From Epiperipatus broadwayi (lineage: Eukaryota; Onychophora; Udeonychophora; Euonychophora; Peripatidae), in the NCBI GenBank assembly GCA_028023455.1, contig JAQFVV010012499.1:865584-929583 (forward strand): DNA of 64,000 nt, in the 5' to 3' direction. Under the pieces are notes generated by a model. It was given only the letters and a program-made list of their open reading frames with translations. It made no database searches and was not told the DNA's origin. Below are positions 51,593-63,300 of the stretch, piece after piece; within the stretch, counting starts at the first letter, position 1; the number at the start of each line of letters is the position of its first letter. Made by a program: the position numbers and the translations under genes.

Positions 51593-52350
51593 TTGCATTT
51601 AATAAATTTGATATATTATGACATTTGTGGACATTGTTTTTCAAATAAAAAACTACCCCCCCCCCCTGAATATTTTACTAAATTTAATTCTCATACTTTA
51701 ATCCCATTTTGACAAAATAATTCAAATCTATACCAATAACACCAATTCATTTAAATATATTAAATATTTGAATTACTTTTAAACATTAACAAATATCCTT
51801 GTTAAATTAATTAAAATTATTTTTTTTATATTACATATTATTTTTGGCACCAAATTTAAGCACTTACTAAACTTAATGTATGGTACAACAATTGTAAAAC
51901 ATTTGATATATTTTGCAATTTTTGATAAAAAAAAATTAAAATTGACAATATGATATAATGTTTTTGATGTTAAAAAATAAATATATTATTTGTTTGTTTT
52001 TAAATGAAGACTATAATATGGATGGTCAAAAGGCTAAAAATAAGATTGTAAGTAATAATGTATATTAAAATATATATCCTTTAAACTTTTATGTCTTTAT
52101 ATTATTTGAAAATTTGAAAATTATACAGTGATGGAAATTCTTTAAGACTTATAATAAATTTTGGTGTTCATTTATATAGATATTTTAGAATATGGTTCAA
52201 AACACATTGCTTTATCTCTTGGATTTGTAGACAAAATTAAAAGTGTTGTAAATTACATCCAACAGAGTTCTCTTATTTCATTCATAAAGTAGTTTTCCTA
52301 AAAATTAATGAATAAACTTTAATAATATGTAAAGCAAATTTTCAACTACT
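51593..52350. other. A+T-rich DNA, nothing recognised
   Basis: No gene or repeat boundary is visible. A run of C at 51655-51666 stands out. Confidence 0.4.
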
Positions 52351-52455
52351 ATAAGCTTAATTATTGATTTTTTAAAGATTTATTGAAATATTATTTTGTT
52401 TGAAGAAAATACTACAAAATATCTAAAGATTGGTCCATGGATCTGCCTATGGTGT
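52350..52455 (+). mobile_element. Penelope-like fragment (plus strand)
   Basis: The stretch from ATAAGCTTAATTATTGATTT to AAAATATCTAAAGATTGG and CATGG aligns with the reverse complement of about 49930-50025. That is the polymerase part of the minus-strand relic, with several indels. Translation gives IIDFLKIY, matching IIDFLRFI of the other copy. Confidence 0.6.
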
Positions 52456-52728
52456 CAGAATTGTATGTATAGTGATAAAGTTTCAATATTATTAATATTG
52501 CAGATATTAAAACTTGTACAAATATGTTTATAATGTTATTGTGGAAATTACCTTATAAATAGTTAAAACAAATGGTATAAAATGGACAATCGGAAAGAAA
52601 AAAACAAAGTAAATGTATTATATATTTTAATATTTTTGTAACAAGATCTGCTCTTTTATTAAATTATAAATTGTCAAAACATCACATCATCACCATTTCA
52701 TATGCATATACATGCTATTAATAAGAGA

Positions 52729-52849
52729 AACTAGTATGGGGATATTGGTATAGTAGGCACTAGATAGGAATTTTATTCACAGACTTTTTTGCAACCATTG
52801 ATTACAAAGGTTTGCACTTGGTGGCACTACTGTATGGAGAATTTGGGCA
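52729..52849 (+). repeat. Dispersed repeat, copy 2 (GGATATTGGTAGAGTAGGC family)
   Basis: Collinear with 1743-1863 in the same orientation and of the same length: GGGGATATTGGTATAGTAGGC at the left and GTGGCACTACTGTATGGAGA at the right. Confidence 0.7.
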
Positions 52850-53690
52850 TAATTGTTGAGAGATTCTTGACTCCATTTAAAGAGAAGCTACAGTACATCA
52901 CACCACATTACTCTTACTAAGTTATAAATTGCTAATTAAATGAATACAGGAAAGAGGATTTATAAAATGATAAATTGTGTCATTATAAAAGTATTAAATA
53001 AATAAAATATTAAAACATTTGCAAAAGAGCTTATTGAAATTGTGTACAATAATAAACTTATTTTCTATTCTTTATAACAATTTAAAAATATAACACTATA
53101 AAAAAATAAGAAATGAATGATTAAAATAAATATTTATTTCATATGTTTTAATATAGTATTTTATTCTGTGTTTTACCTAATGTTAATAGAATGATGAATA
53201 ATACATAGAAATGTGATATCTTTAAAACAAAAAAAAGGAATATTGCATATCACATTATAAATAAATGCAAAACTTTAAACATATATGAATCAAATGTAAT
53301 TTTGAGCAATGGTTAAAATAATAGCAACTTTTATATAAACATATACAAAGTGAAAATAATAATGGTGTCTGTTTTCTTTGATCATAAAAAAACTTTAATT
53401 TTACTTTTAATTTTGACTTGGACAACAATAGAATTCTTCATGAAGAAAAAAATCATAATCAAAAAATAATAAAAGAAGTAATTTTAAAAAATCAAAATAA
53501 GAAAGCTTTAAGCAATAGACAAAATCTAAACATTAAAATTCATGAATTTTAAGATATCATATAATGACATTCAATTTAAAAGGTTTCCAGTTAAAAATGG
53601 TTATTGAAATAACTGAAAGCACATCTATATTTTATAATGTTTATTAGTAATATTTATTATCACTGTTAATACTTTACTATTAAATATTAT
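52850..53690. other. A+T-rich DNA, nothing recognised
   Basis: No gene or repeat boundary was detected. Confidence 0.4.
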
Positions 53691-53696
53691 ATAAAT

Positions 53697-54624
53697 GTAA
53701 ATATTGTGGAAAGAAAAGAATCTTCACTCATATTATTGCATTTAATATTAAATTTACATGCATTTACCCATCAATAAGTGTTTAAAAGCATAAACATATC
53801 ACATATGCTTATAGCCTATTCCTATATAAACCAACACCTATTGACCATGTTTACATCAGTACTTGATCTTATTAAGAGCCCGATGTTTTAATTGACAAAT
53901 TATTTGTACAAATTTAGCTTATATATCACAAGAAAGAGAAAGTTTCTCATTTTTAATTAACTACACCTTTGAATTATATTCATCTAAACATATGTAAAGA
54001 AAATGATTTAGTGATTTATATATCAATAAGTCTTATGAAAGAAAATAAATCTTCACACATGTGCTTCCAATTGATATATTAAATTTATCTGTACTCACTT
54101 ATTAATGATTTGTTTAAAATATAAGTCAATCACTTATGCTTAGATTATTTTCTTATATAAACCAACATGTATTGACCATGCTTAAATCAGGACTTGATCT
54201 TCTTATGTACCTGATTATTTTAATTGACAAGTGTATGTAAATTTAATATATAAATTCAATAGCACATGTATAAAGATTCATTTCTCCCCACAAGATTTAC
54301 ATATATATATAAATTGCTAAATCATTTATTTACATATGTTTGAACTAATATAATTCAAAGTTTTACATCATTAAAAATGAGAAACTTTTTTTTTTCTTGT
54401 GATATATAAGCTAATTTTGTACAAATATGTTAATTGAAATATCAAGTTCATAATAAGATCAAGTCCTGATTTAAGCATAATAAATAAGTGTTGATTTATA
54501 TAAGAATAATCTCTAAGCATTAGTGATTCACTTATGCTTTTAAAATGCTTATTGATGTGTGAGTGTGTATTAATTTAATATAACAATCCATGTATGATGA
54601 TTCATTTTCTTCCACAAGATTTAC
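53697..54624. repeat. 928-bp nested palindrome
   Basis: The outer arms 53697-54020 and 54307-54624 are reverse complements, with shared blocks TTAGCTTATATATCACAAG, AGTTTCTCATTTTTAAT and CATATGTAAA. Inside, 54031-54250 is a direct second copy of the left arm (GACTTGATCTT, ATAAACCAACA, TATTGACCATG). 54257-54302 is its inverse partner. So three copies of one roughly 250-bp sequence sit in the order forward, forward, reverse. There is no coding frame. Confidence 0.85.
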
Positions 54625-55479
54625 ATATATATATATATAAGTGATTAAAGAATAACTGAAACTTATTGTGAGTTATATACATAAATAAACTTATATAAAT
54701 TTTATTAATATATGCTTCTCTAGATTTTATGCCCCTTATTGCTATCCTAAGTTGATCTAAAATTGTGACTGTGAATTGTCCTCTTCAATATGAATAATAT
54801 AGAAATAAACTGAGATAATATATCATTTATATCTGTAGCCCATGAGAAACTTTATTTTAACTTGGACGTACAAGTAAGGTGCTAGTAGATAATGTGTTTT
54901 TTCTGCATTAGGGAGATTCACTGGCATTCTAGTAAAGCTTAGAAAAAATCTAAAAGATCCATATGTTTTGTAAAAAAAAAAAAAGAAGAAATCAGAATTT
55001 AAAGAATACATAAAAGTAATTTAATATGTTTAAAATCAGAAATATATATTTAAAAATCAAAGCTTAAATAATATATTTAGCAATTAAACTCATGTGCAAT
55101 GATTGCATAAACAAATCTATTTAATAAATGAGATCAATACTAATATTCTATAAAAAAATTAATTAGATATGAGAACATATACAACTCCATAAGAAATTAA
55201 TTGATAAAGTCAATCTCTAAGAATGATTATAAATAAGGACTTAACAAGCTCAACGAAACAAAAAATAAATGACATAACTCATAAGAATCTAGTAGTTAAT
55301 GATAATAAATCAGTATGAAATTAAATTCCCAAATAGTTTTGATTATTTTACAAAATTTACTCATTAGGTTTTTCTTTATTTCATGGGTATGTGAAAGATG
55401 GCTCTAACCTACTGTTAGAATAAAAGATTTTCTAGCACTTATATGTACATATGTTTAAAATGTGCATTATAAATTGAAT
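54625..55479. other. A+T-rich DNA, nothing recognised
   Basis: The start (54640-54700) has ATAACTGAAACTTATTGTGAGT, a weak relative of the end of the next palindrome. Otherwise nothing is recognised; the minus frame at 54823-55011 looks accidental. Confidence 0.4.
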
Positions 55480-56335
55480 ATATATATATATAATTGAACA
55501 GGGAATAACTGAAGCTTCTGATGTGTTGAATATATAAACTTTTCTAAACACATCTGATACTTTCTGTCTTTTTAGCATTTCTTCTTATATATGCTTAGTT
55601 TATTTATGTACATTTAAAAAAGAACATGAATTTGATCTATTAATCGTATATATTTATAGACTAAATTATAAAGATAACATTTTAATATTCAGAGGATCAA
55701 AGCAGAGCTTTAGTTTAAACAATCTCTGAATATGAATTGAAAACTCAGTTTTAATATTTGTAAATAAATAACTCAAATTATATGTAAGTGAACAGGAAGT
55801 AACTGAAGGTTCTCACGAGTTGTATACATAAATAAACTCTTCCAAAAATAGATGTTAACATCTGTTTTTATAGCATTAACATTATGTAAATAAACAAAGC
55901 ATATGCAAGAAGATATGCTAAAAAGACAGATAGTATCATCTATCTTTGGAAGAGTTTATTTATGTATACAATTCATCAGAAGCTTAAGCTATTTCCTGTT
56001 CAATACATATAATCTGAGTTATTTATTTACAAATATTAAAAGAGTTTTAATTTCATATTTGGAGGTTGCTTACACTAAAGCTCTGCTTTGATCTTCTGAA
56101 TATTAATATCATGATTCTTATCATTTAATCTATAAATTTATACAATCAATAGTTCGAGTTCATTCCCTTATTTAAGATTATGTAAAAAAACTTAGCATAT
56201 ATAAGAACAAATGCTTAAAATATAGATAGTATCATGTGCCTTTGGAAGAGTTTATTTGTGTATAAAACTCATCAGAAGCTTGTTATTTACTGTTTAATTC
56301 CATATAATCTGAGTTATTTATTTATATATAGAGAG
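55480..56335. repeat. 856-bp palindrome
   Basis: The left arm 55480-55876 and right arm 55913-56335 are imperfect reverse complements along their whole length. Pairs of blocks include ATCAAAGCAGAGCTTTAG with CTAAAGCTCTGCTTTGAT, and GTATACATAAATAAACTCTTCC with its complement. Each arm is itself made of two related halves (AATAACTGAAGCTTCTGATG near 55504 and AGTAACTGAAGGTTCTCACG near 55799). The loop is about 36 bp. The 62-codon frame at 55903-56091 is a reading of the right arm. Confidence 0.87.
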
Positions 56336-57235
56336 AGAAAGAGAGTAATATATTTTAACAATAATGTTATGAGATAACAACCAATGTGAAACAACTTGTT
56401 AAAATAGGCAACAATAGATTTTATCAATTATTTTTATAAATATGAGAAGTTTAGATAATCATTCTTTTATTAAATCTTGGAAAAAGCCAATCATCTTCTC
56501 CAAATATTAATATAAATAACTAGAGAAATATGTTTTAGCAAAATGTTTGTAAATAATCACCAAGTGAAATAAGAGAATCAATCTAAAATACATTCTTATA
56601 AAAATATCTGTCTATGTTTTACGACCCATATAAAATTTTAAGCATTGTGATAAATATGAATCTTCTTTTGTCTCTAAATAAAACTCTTGACAAAGCAATT
56701 GCTAGAATATACTTTTCTAGTTATTTGCATAGGCACTACCTCACACCCACTGAGTTATATTTTAATTCGTCATGAAAATATTTAATTTTACATTTAAACT
56801 TCTATGCACACACTCATGGGAGCCGTTTGCAAAATGATAATGTCAATAATATGCCATCTCTGTTGGTATTTGAATTAGGAAAAATCTTGACTTTTTTTTT
56901 AGTTTTCAAATATGCTTATTACTTTTTTCAGTAAATGTTCATTGTTCATTAAGTTAATAAATTACTCATTGTTTGTTAAATGCACAAGAATGAAAAACTA
57001 CAAACTATCTATTTATAATTTGATTAGTTTGATGTATAATGTCTTTTCCTTTACAGTGAACTATTTACCTATCTGTGTGTGAAAAAAAACTATATATACC
57101 AATGTGTTACTAATAAATCAATTGTAGTCAGTATTTCATTTATAATCGTTATTTTACTTTTGAAATTTATGTCATAACAAACGTAACTTTTCTTCATGTT
57201 ATGTTTGCTATAAGACTTATATATATTGAAACAGT
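56336..57235. other. A+T-rich DNA, nothing recognised
   Basis: A short GA-rich tract at 56326-56347 borders the palindrome. No gene or repeat was recognised in the rest. Confidence 0.4.
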
Positions 57236-57255
57236 GAGATTCGTATTCGAATCTC
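57236..57255. repeat. 20-bp perfect inverted repeat
   Basis: GAGATTCG and CGAATCTC flank a TATT spacer. It is short and lies at the left edge of the CpG-retaining zone. Its role is unknown. Confidence 0.6.
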
Positions 57256-58428
57256 AAGTTTCACCTTTTTCTGTCGTCTCTCACTGACCGGTCTATCCCA
57301 CCCAAATTTAAACTTTTTGGTATCGAGTTGTGTGTGTAACAATATTAAAAATGTATAAATATATGTAGAATTCAACATAAACACGCACACATTTTGATCT
57401 CAAATTAAGCTCAATAAATACGGATAAAATAATATAATTTAGATTCCTTTTAGTTAAATAAATTTTGTGTAATAATAATCATTTATTTTGAATTTTATAA
57501 AGTTCGTATTTGTTGTTTAGTTTAAATTTCATTAAATAATAAGTCTAACAAAATCTGATGCAATAATTAATTAAAGTTAAAATAATTTTATTCCCTTTTG
57601 TCTTTGAAAATTTAAAAGCATCGGTCAGTGATAGAAAATAAATTAATTATAGCAAAATTCCAAAAGAATGTAATTAGCGAATGTAAAGAAAAACAAACAA
57701 TAGCACAGCAAATTTTTTAATTAAAACCAGCAGAGCATTGATTATCCTGAGGGCAAGATAAGTAAAAAAACCTAAAAATATCTCAACAAAAACTTAGAGA
57801 TCAAGATAAAAAAAGGAGGCCATCTTAGACTTGCTGGAGACTTTCACTTGAATTTTAGCTTTGCTCTCGAGTGGAGCGTCTAAAATATCTTAAATAAATT
57901 AATACTGCAAGGTATGACCGAGTAAGCACCGAAATTATTCTCCATCGGGAGATGGCCCACCATATGCTGAGCTTCACCTTGCCCATCGTAAAAACACCAA
58001 AATGATCTGCTGCCTGAAATAAACAAGAAAGCCGCTGCTGTTAAAAAAATCAATAAAACAACATGCCCAGGACAAGAAAGAAAACCTCTAATTACGAACA
58101 ATCTGCTATTAAACCAATGGACGAAAACATCTTATAAAACAGGTACCTGTGTGTGTATTCCAAATTATAGAGTACTCTAGTAATAATAAGCTATAGCTCA
58201 TCTCCTATTATTTGTATAACTTCTAAATGTTAAAATTGTAATTTTGAGAAACTAAAATTCGAGAATTCATGTAATCTGTAAATTTCTCGCATAATCTAGC
58301 TTACCCTCCCTCTATCACTTCTTAGGTGTGTATTTCTTAAATCTACATTTTATTTATAATTATCATTGAAATATTACCTCCTCATAATTGTCTTAGTTTT
58401 AAAGCTAAATCCATAATCGCTTGAACAG

Positions 58429-58503
58429 TGAATGCGTGTCGAATTATCATTAATATTTGCTTTTATAAATAACTTAAATTTCATATAAATCGACACGCAT
58501 TCA
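58429..58503. repeat. Hairpin with perfect 14-bp arms
   Basis: TGAATGCGTGTCGA at 58429-58442 is exactly complementary to TCGACACGCATTCA at 58490-58503, across a 47-bp A+T-rich loop. Each arm keeps two CpG sites. Confidence 0.8.
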
Positions 58504-58740
58504 AAGAATCAGTTATTGTAATGCAGGGTCTACTACTCCATAATAGCTGGCATACTCGCTGTAATAATCCCCTTTTTAGATATTTTTTTATTATTAAATG
58601 TTAATGAATAATCATGTAAATTTCATTTCTTTGAGAGTCACCAATTTTCTTTCAGTCAACATTGATAATGTCGGGCCGAGTTTGAAATCTAGTTGAATAT
58701 TACCACAATCTTTTCGATATTATACATGTGTTACGTTTTG

Positions 58741-58990
58741 AAGCCCCGATGGCTCATTCCACGCCATGAATGCTCCGGATTCTCTAGGGTTGAATTAACC
58801 CCAGTCGTCCTACACAAGCGGACATGATAATGTTCCCGTAGGGCTTGACGACCATCATGCAGCCAGCTGGCAAATTGCAACATGGACCGCTTGTCCCTGG
58901 TTATGCTCATGTGACACCTTACCTCTTCGGGTCGCGGCAGAGACCAACCCGAAACCCTTATAACTTATTCACGGCATTGCAGTTTCAGCG
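58741..58990. other. G+C-richer block rich in short inverted repeats
   Basis: About 250 bp with several self-complementary pairs: GGGTT-GAATT-AACCC at 58789-58803, CAAGCGG with CCGCTTG (near 58815 and 58888), and TTCGGGT with ACCCGAA at 58926-58932 and 58947-58953. It could be a structured RNA-derived repeat. I recognise no tRNA, snRNA or rRNA in it. Confidence 0.35.
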
Positions 58991-59760
58991 CTGCCATTTT
59001 ACATCGCCCTTCTAAAGCATACCACGTGTTCTTTTATTTAGTTTATTATTCTCTCTATCACTCCGCCTCGGCATTATCTTCGTCATATACTCTCAAATAA
59101 ATGTTTGCCCTTTGTCGTAAAATAAATATTTTATTAAATAAATGTATGTCCGCCGTTACTGATGACTCTTGCAGTGCAAAGTATAAATTCCTTACAGCAC
59201 GCATTAGAAATACTCACTCGAGAACCCTAGGTAGCTAGATTACGCCTTCATATAAATAAATGCTCCATATAAATAAATGTATTTTTATATATATCATATT
59301 ACTAATTAGCTATTGAGACTTTGAATTTAAAATATGATTAATCACATTAATAATGTTTTCTTTTATTAAATACGTAAATAAATAATTCTAACTATACGTC
59401 TGTAGTTAAGTTTTCATTTATTCGATGCCCATTATAGACATTTTCTCGATTATATATGTTAATTAATATTCGTTTGATTGTTGGCCAACTCGGAAACAAA
59501 ACCCATGAATCTCGTGCATCTCCCTGACCACCGTGCCTAAAGAAGTGTTTACTTATGTCGCATCAGAGGCGTTATTCTGTAGATTGTATTGTGGAACTGA
59601 TAAACTATGTTCGAACTCAGTATTACCGGTGGCTTCGCTACTCGATGGTGCTGCTGTTCTGTGTGGTGGTCGAATTCTGCAATATGTTAACGAGATACAC
59701 GTGTTTTGACTGTTACAATATATATAAATTCAACTTCTTAATTTGTAGTTTAACATACCC

Positions 59761-60340
59761 AAATGTAAGATAAAAATTAAAAGTTTTAAATCAACACATT
59801 GAAAGTAAAGCTCATTCCTACCCAAACATTTGTCATATGGGAATAGTAAAAGTTGAGATCATATTCACCAGGTAATCAATTGCTAGATAGTTCACCTTTT
59901 TGTTTTATTCTTTAGTCAGTAATAATAGCTAAATTTTCCATCCTTTACTAATAATTGGTTTTTGACTAACCATGAAGATTACAGGGTTTGGTATTTAAGT
60001 CAACAATACTAAACTTCCTTGCAAATCCTTAGCCATTTTTTCTAAATTCAAACCTCATTTCATGGACAGGAAAAAAAGTACATCAACAACTATAATATAA
60101 AGTCACTTACACCCATAATTAAGCACATATACACATAAAATATATATATGTATACATCATTAAAAACAAATAGATACTTAGACAATCCCAATATCAATAA
60201 CAACCAACAATTTCAAAGTGTTGCCATGGCAACTTTCTTTCAACAATAAAAATGGAATACCATCTTTATTAGTGGACCGATATACTTATATAGACACTAA
60301 ATATTGCAGCTTGATCACAGAGATTGAAATTATTGATATA
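59761..60340. other. A+T-rich DNA, nothing recognised
   Basis: No gene or clear repeat was detected before the truncated RTE copy. Confidence 0.4.
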
Positions 60341-60344
60341 TATA

Positions 60345-60860
60345 TACTTGCTTGGAATGCTTTTGGTAGAAATTATTTAATATTAAAAAAATAAATGCCT
60401 ACGTGTTTGAAAAAGAAGGGTTTTTAATAAATGTGTGTTACCAGTCTTTACTTACAGATTTCAGACTTGGACATTTAACAGAAGAGTAATACAGAGACTT
60501 TAGGCCATTCAATAAAATATGGAGAGATGTATGTCAGAAATAATAAGAAGGGATCAAAATACATGGGTAAGAGAATTAACAGTGATGGGTAAGAGAAATA
60601 ACAAGTGTTACTAATATCATTGAAAATATTAAAAGACAAGTTGAGCTAGGCATATGGCTAAGAGAATTGATAATAGATGGACAGTTGAGATCTTAAATTG
60701 GATTCCAAGAGATTGTAAAAGATCTAGAAAAAGACCACATATAAGATGGATTGATGAAATAAGGAAATATTGTGGAGTAATGTCGAAAAGACAGGCTAAA
60801 AATCGGAGATGGATTGAACTTGGAGAGACCTTTATTCTACAGTGGATCGATAACCATTGA
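60345..60860 (+). mobile_element. 5'-truncated RTE LINE copy (plus strand)
   Basis: It is homologous to the reverse complement of about 41285-41800, from the AFGRN block of the polymerase C-terminal region to the element's end. Both share a run around AATTGGATTCCAAGAGATTG. The frame 60654-60860 encodes the last 68 residues with RKRPHIRWIDEIRK and RRWIELGETFILQWIDN. This corresponds to the GRPxxRWxDxIR and LGExxxxQW blocks at the end of RTE proteins. An A-rich stretch follows. Severe 5' truncation is common for LINE insertions. Confidence 0.85.
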
Positions 60861-61029
60861 AAAATAAATAAAATATAGAAAAAATTGGTACATTGCACGA
60901 AAAAAAGAAACAATTTTAAAGATACAAAATATTAGAACATTTTGATTACGCAATAAAAAAAAATTAGTGTAAAATTTATTTGTTATAAAGAAATACATTG
61001 TACAGGCTTAAAACTGCATTTATATATGT

Positions 61030-61187
61030 AATTTATGCGGGGTTTGAACTCAGACTTTCACACGACCCACCACTCTCAGTGCCATCTCATATTGCTGGCC
61101 CACCTGATCACACACATGTTGAAAAGATAAATAATCACCAATATACGTATTTCATGCTAAACCAGCAATCATCAGTTGGTCTAGATC
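61030..61187 (-). repeat. tRNA-like short repeat, cut at the hAT boundary
   Basis: Read on the plus strand it starts GGTTTGAACTCAGACTTTC, followed by ATCACACACATGTTGAAAAG and AACCAGCAATCATCAGTTGG. This is the reverse complement of the family at 24491-24690. Similarity stops at about 61187, where the hAT terminal sequence begins. The plus frame at 60998-61306 is a chance reading across both. Confidence 0.72.
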
Positions 61188-63300
61188 AGGCATGTCAAAC
61201 TCATTCAAACAATGGGCCACTTTATGCTACTGGTAAGATTCTCGCGGGCCACATCACACAAATTTTCTTAAAATTGTATTTTGAAAGTGAAAATGCAGGA
61301 ATTTAGATAGGGTAATTAAAGCATATTATGTAGTTTAGTGAATTCACTTCAATAATATACAATTGATATAGTATTGCTTTTATTTAAACATTTATTTTAT
61401 CTGATTACATATTTATAAAACTACAATTTATTGTTTTTACTGGAAACTTGCCAGCGTTTTCCTCTTACTAGTTTTTCAATATCTGGATTCAAAGACTGAG
61501 AACAAGCAATTTTCATTATGGCAGATAGATGTTTATCAGTTAATCTTGATCTGTAAGCTGTTTTATTTAATTTCATGCATGAAAATAATTTCTCACATAA
61601 GTATGTACTTCCAAAAAAGCTTAAAATTTGTGCAGCAAATTTTTTAATTTCAGGTATCTTTCACCTAAATAGGAATAAATTTTCGGAGTTCCTACTTCTC
61701 GATATTTGGTTTTTAAAATCGAATCATTCTGGAAATCAATTAATTCCAGTTGTATCGAAGTCGGAGCTTTTCGACTTCAAAGGCAAATGGTCCCGTGAAA
61801 AGAGAAAAAATTTCTTCGAACTCCTTGAAATCATCAAAACGTTTATCGAATTCGTCTTTTATTTTTTCAATTTTTGCAGAGTGATGTGAAAACAAGCAAC
61901 TTTGATTTTGTGCTTTTAACTGCTCACATGTAGGAAAATACGTCAAAACGTTCTTTTGCAAATGATTTTTAAACAAATTCAGTTTTTGTACAAAGCTTGC
62001 AACTGCATCATACATATTCGTTATCAATTGATCTTTGCCTTGCAATGTAATATTAAGATTATTCAGATGGCCTGTAATATCTATTAAAAATGCTAGGTCT
62101 TGTACCCACAATGGATCTTTTATAATTGATATATTTTCGTTTGTTTTCATCTTTCATTTCAAAAAATAATATTATTTCCTCCAAAATCAGATAGAAGCTC
62201 TTTAAGACATTGTGGCAGGACAACCAACGAACTTCTGTGTAATAAGGAAGATCTTCGAATTCGGATTCTAAATCTTTAAGAGATCGGAAGTAAATTGGCG
62301 ATGGTTAAGTGCTCTTGATCGAATAAAGTTGACTATCTTTGTAACTGTTTTAAGTACTTGATCCATTTTTAATAATTTTAAACAGAGAACTTGTTGGTGA
62401 ATGAGGCAATGAAAAGCTTTGATTTTCGGTTTATCTGGATATTCGTCTTGTAATTTCCTTGCTAGTCGTGACGCAAAACCTTTAGTTTCACCTGTCATCG
62501 ATTTAGCACCATCAGTTGTAACAAAAACAAGCTTGTCAACAGGCAAGTTAAGTTTTTCTAAAATGCTCCATACGGCATCAAAAATATCTTCACCAGTTGT
62601 TGTTCCGTGAAGAGGGATGAATTCCAACAATTCTTCGGTGATCCTCATGTTATTATCGCAACCACTAAAAAAAACAGCAACTTGTGCAACATCTCTTATA
62701 TCCGTACTTTCATCAATAGCAATTGAAAAGAACTGGATTTTGGTAGATATTTTCTGTAATTGCGAAGTGATGTCATCTGCCATTTCAGTAATTCTATCTG
62801 CCACCGTATTTCTTGATAATGAGATGTCTCTCGAAACGCTTGTACTTTTTCTGGACAGACAAATTAGGCAGCTTTTATTATACATTCCTTGATTAAAGAA
62901 CCATCGGTGAATGCTTTTGAATGTTTTGCTAATAAATAGCTTATTTCATAACTAGCTCTTGTTACTGATTCATTACTTTTTATAAATTTTGTAAGCACTT
63001 CTTGCTGGCTACTTAATGAATTCTTCATTGTTTTTAATTTTTCTTCTCTTATTTTAGCTTCAAAACACGAAAATTGTTTTTCGTGATTAGTGCTATAATG
63101 TCGCTTAATATTGTATTCTTTAGCAACACTAATAGTTTCTTTGCAAATTAAGCACGTAATCTTATTGTTCACTTCCACACAAAAATAATTCAGTTCCCAC
63201 CTTTCTTGAAATTTTCTTCCCTCGTCATCAATCTTTCGTTTTTTATTTAGCGTTGGAAGTGGCATTTTCTGTAATAAAAATAGAGCTTTAGATTTAAATT
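61188..63300 (-). mobile_element. hAT DNA transposon with BED-type zinc finger (minus strand)
   Basis: The plus-strand left end is CAGGCATGTCAAACTC, followed by an AATGGGCCAC segment, the kind of CAGG-start terminus seen in hAT elements. The transposase runs on the minus strand from 63265 to about 61440. I could not find a matching inverted terminal repeat or an 8-bp target-site duplication on the far side up to 64000, so the right end is unknown. The left end falls within a tRNA-like short repeat. All domains of the family are present, but frames are broken. Confidence 0.75.
61440..63265 (-). pseudogene. hAT transposase, zinc-finger/GTF2I-repeat-like family, frameshifted
   Basis: 63265-62864 encodes an N-terminal BED-like finger: CLICKETISVAKEYNIKRHY then H, with two cysteines and two histidines. 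62885-62268 holds the catalytic region: FSIAIDESTD (first aspartate block), VTTDGAKSM (second aspartate block) and FHCLIHQQ. A shifted frame gives YYTEVRWLS. 62150-61740 has KDPLWVQDLAFLIDITGHLN. About 61640-61460 has FGSTYLCEKLFSCM and LTDKHLSAIM, the hAT dimerisation domain with its final glutamate. Frameshifts lie near 62870, 62275, 62157 and after 61740. A polypyrimidine tract and ACAG lie just before the ATG, so a 5' UTR intron is possible. The family cuts and pastes DNA; this copy is broken. Confidence 0.9.

Larger units (their letters stand above)
57240..59760. other. CpG-retaining zone without a recognised gene
   Basis: Compared with the rest of the window this zone keeps many CpG sites, for example at 57285-57300, 57865-58040, 58740-58990, 59045-59095 and 59500-59700. 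The frames at 57880-58101 (minus, 73 codons, with a hydrophobic stretch after the start) and 59555-59773 (plus, 72 codons) match nothing I know. A polypyrimidine tract plus CAG on the minus strand at 58014-58030 resembles a splice acceptor. A promoter or first-exon region, or an unfamiliar repeat, would both fit. Confidence 0.4.

Noticed and set aside
57880-58101. 73-codon minus-strand frame with a hydrophobic N-terminal stretch, and a 36-nt splice-bounded exon candidate inside it
   Set aside because: There is no family match or second exon; one AG and one GT at plausible places are too weak to call a gene. It is noted only within the CpG-retaining zone.
62419-62892. Plus-strand frames opposite the hAT transposase
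   Set aside because: They are antisense shadows of a well-supported transposase on the minus strand.
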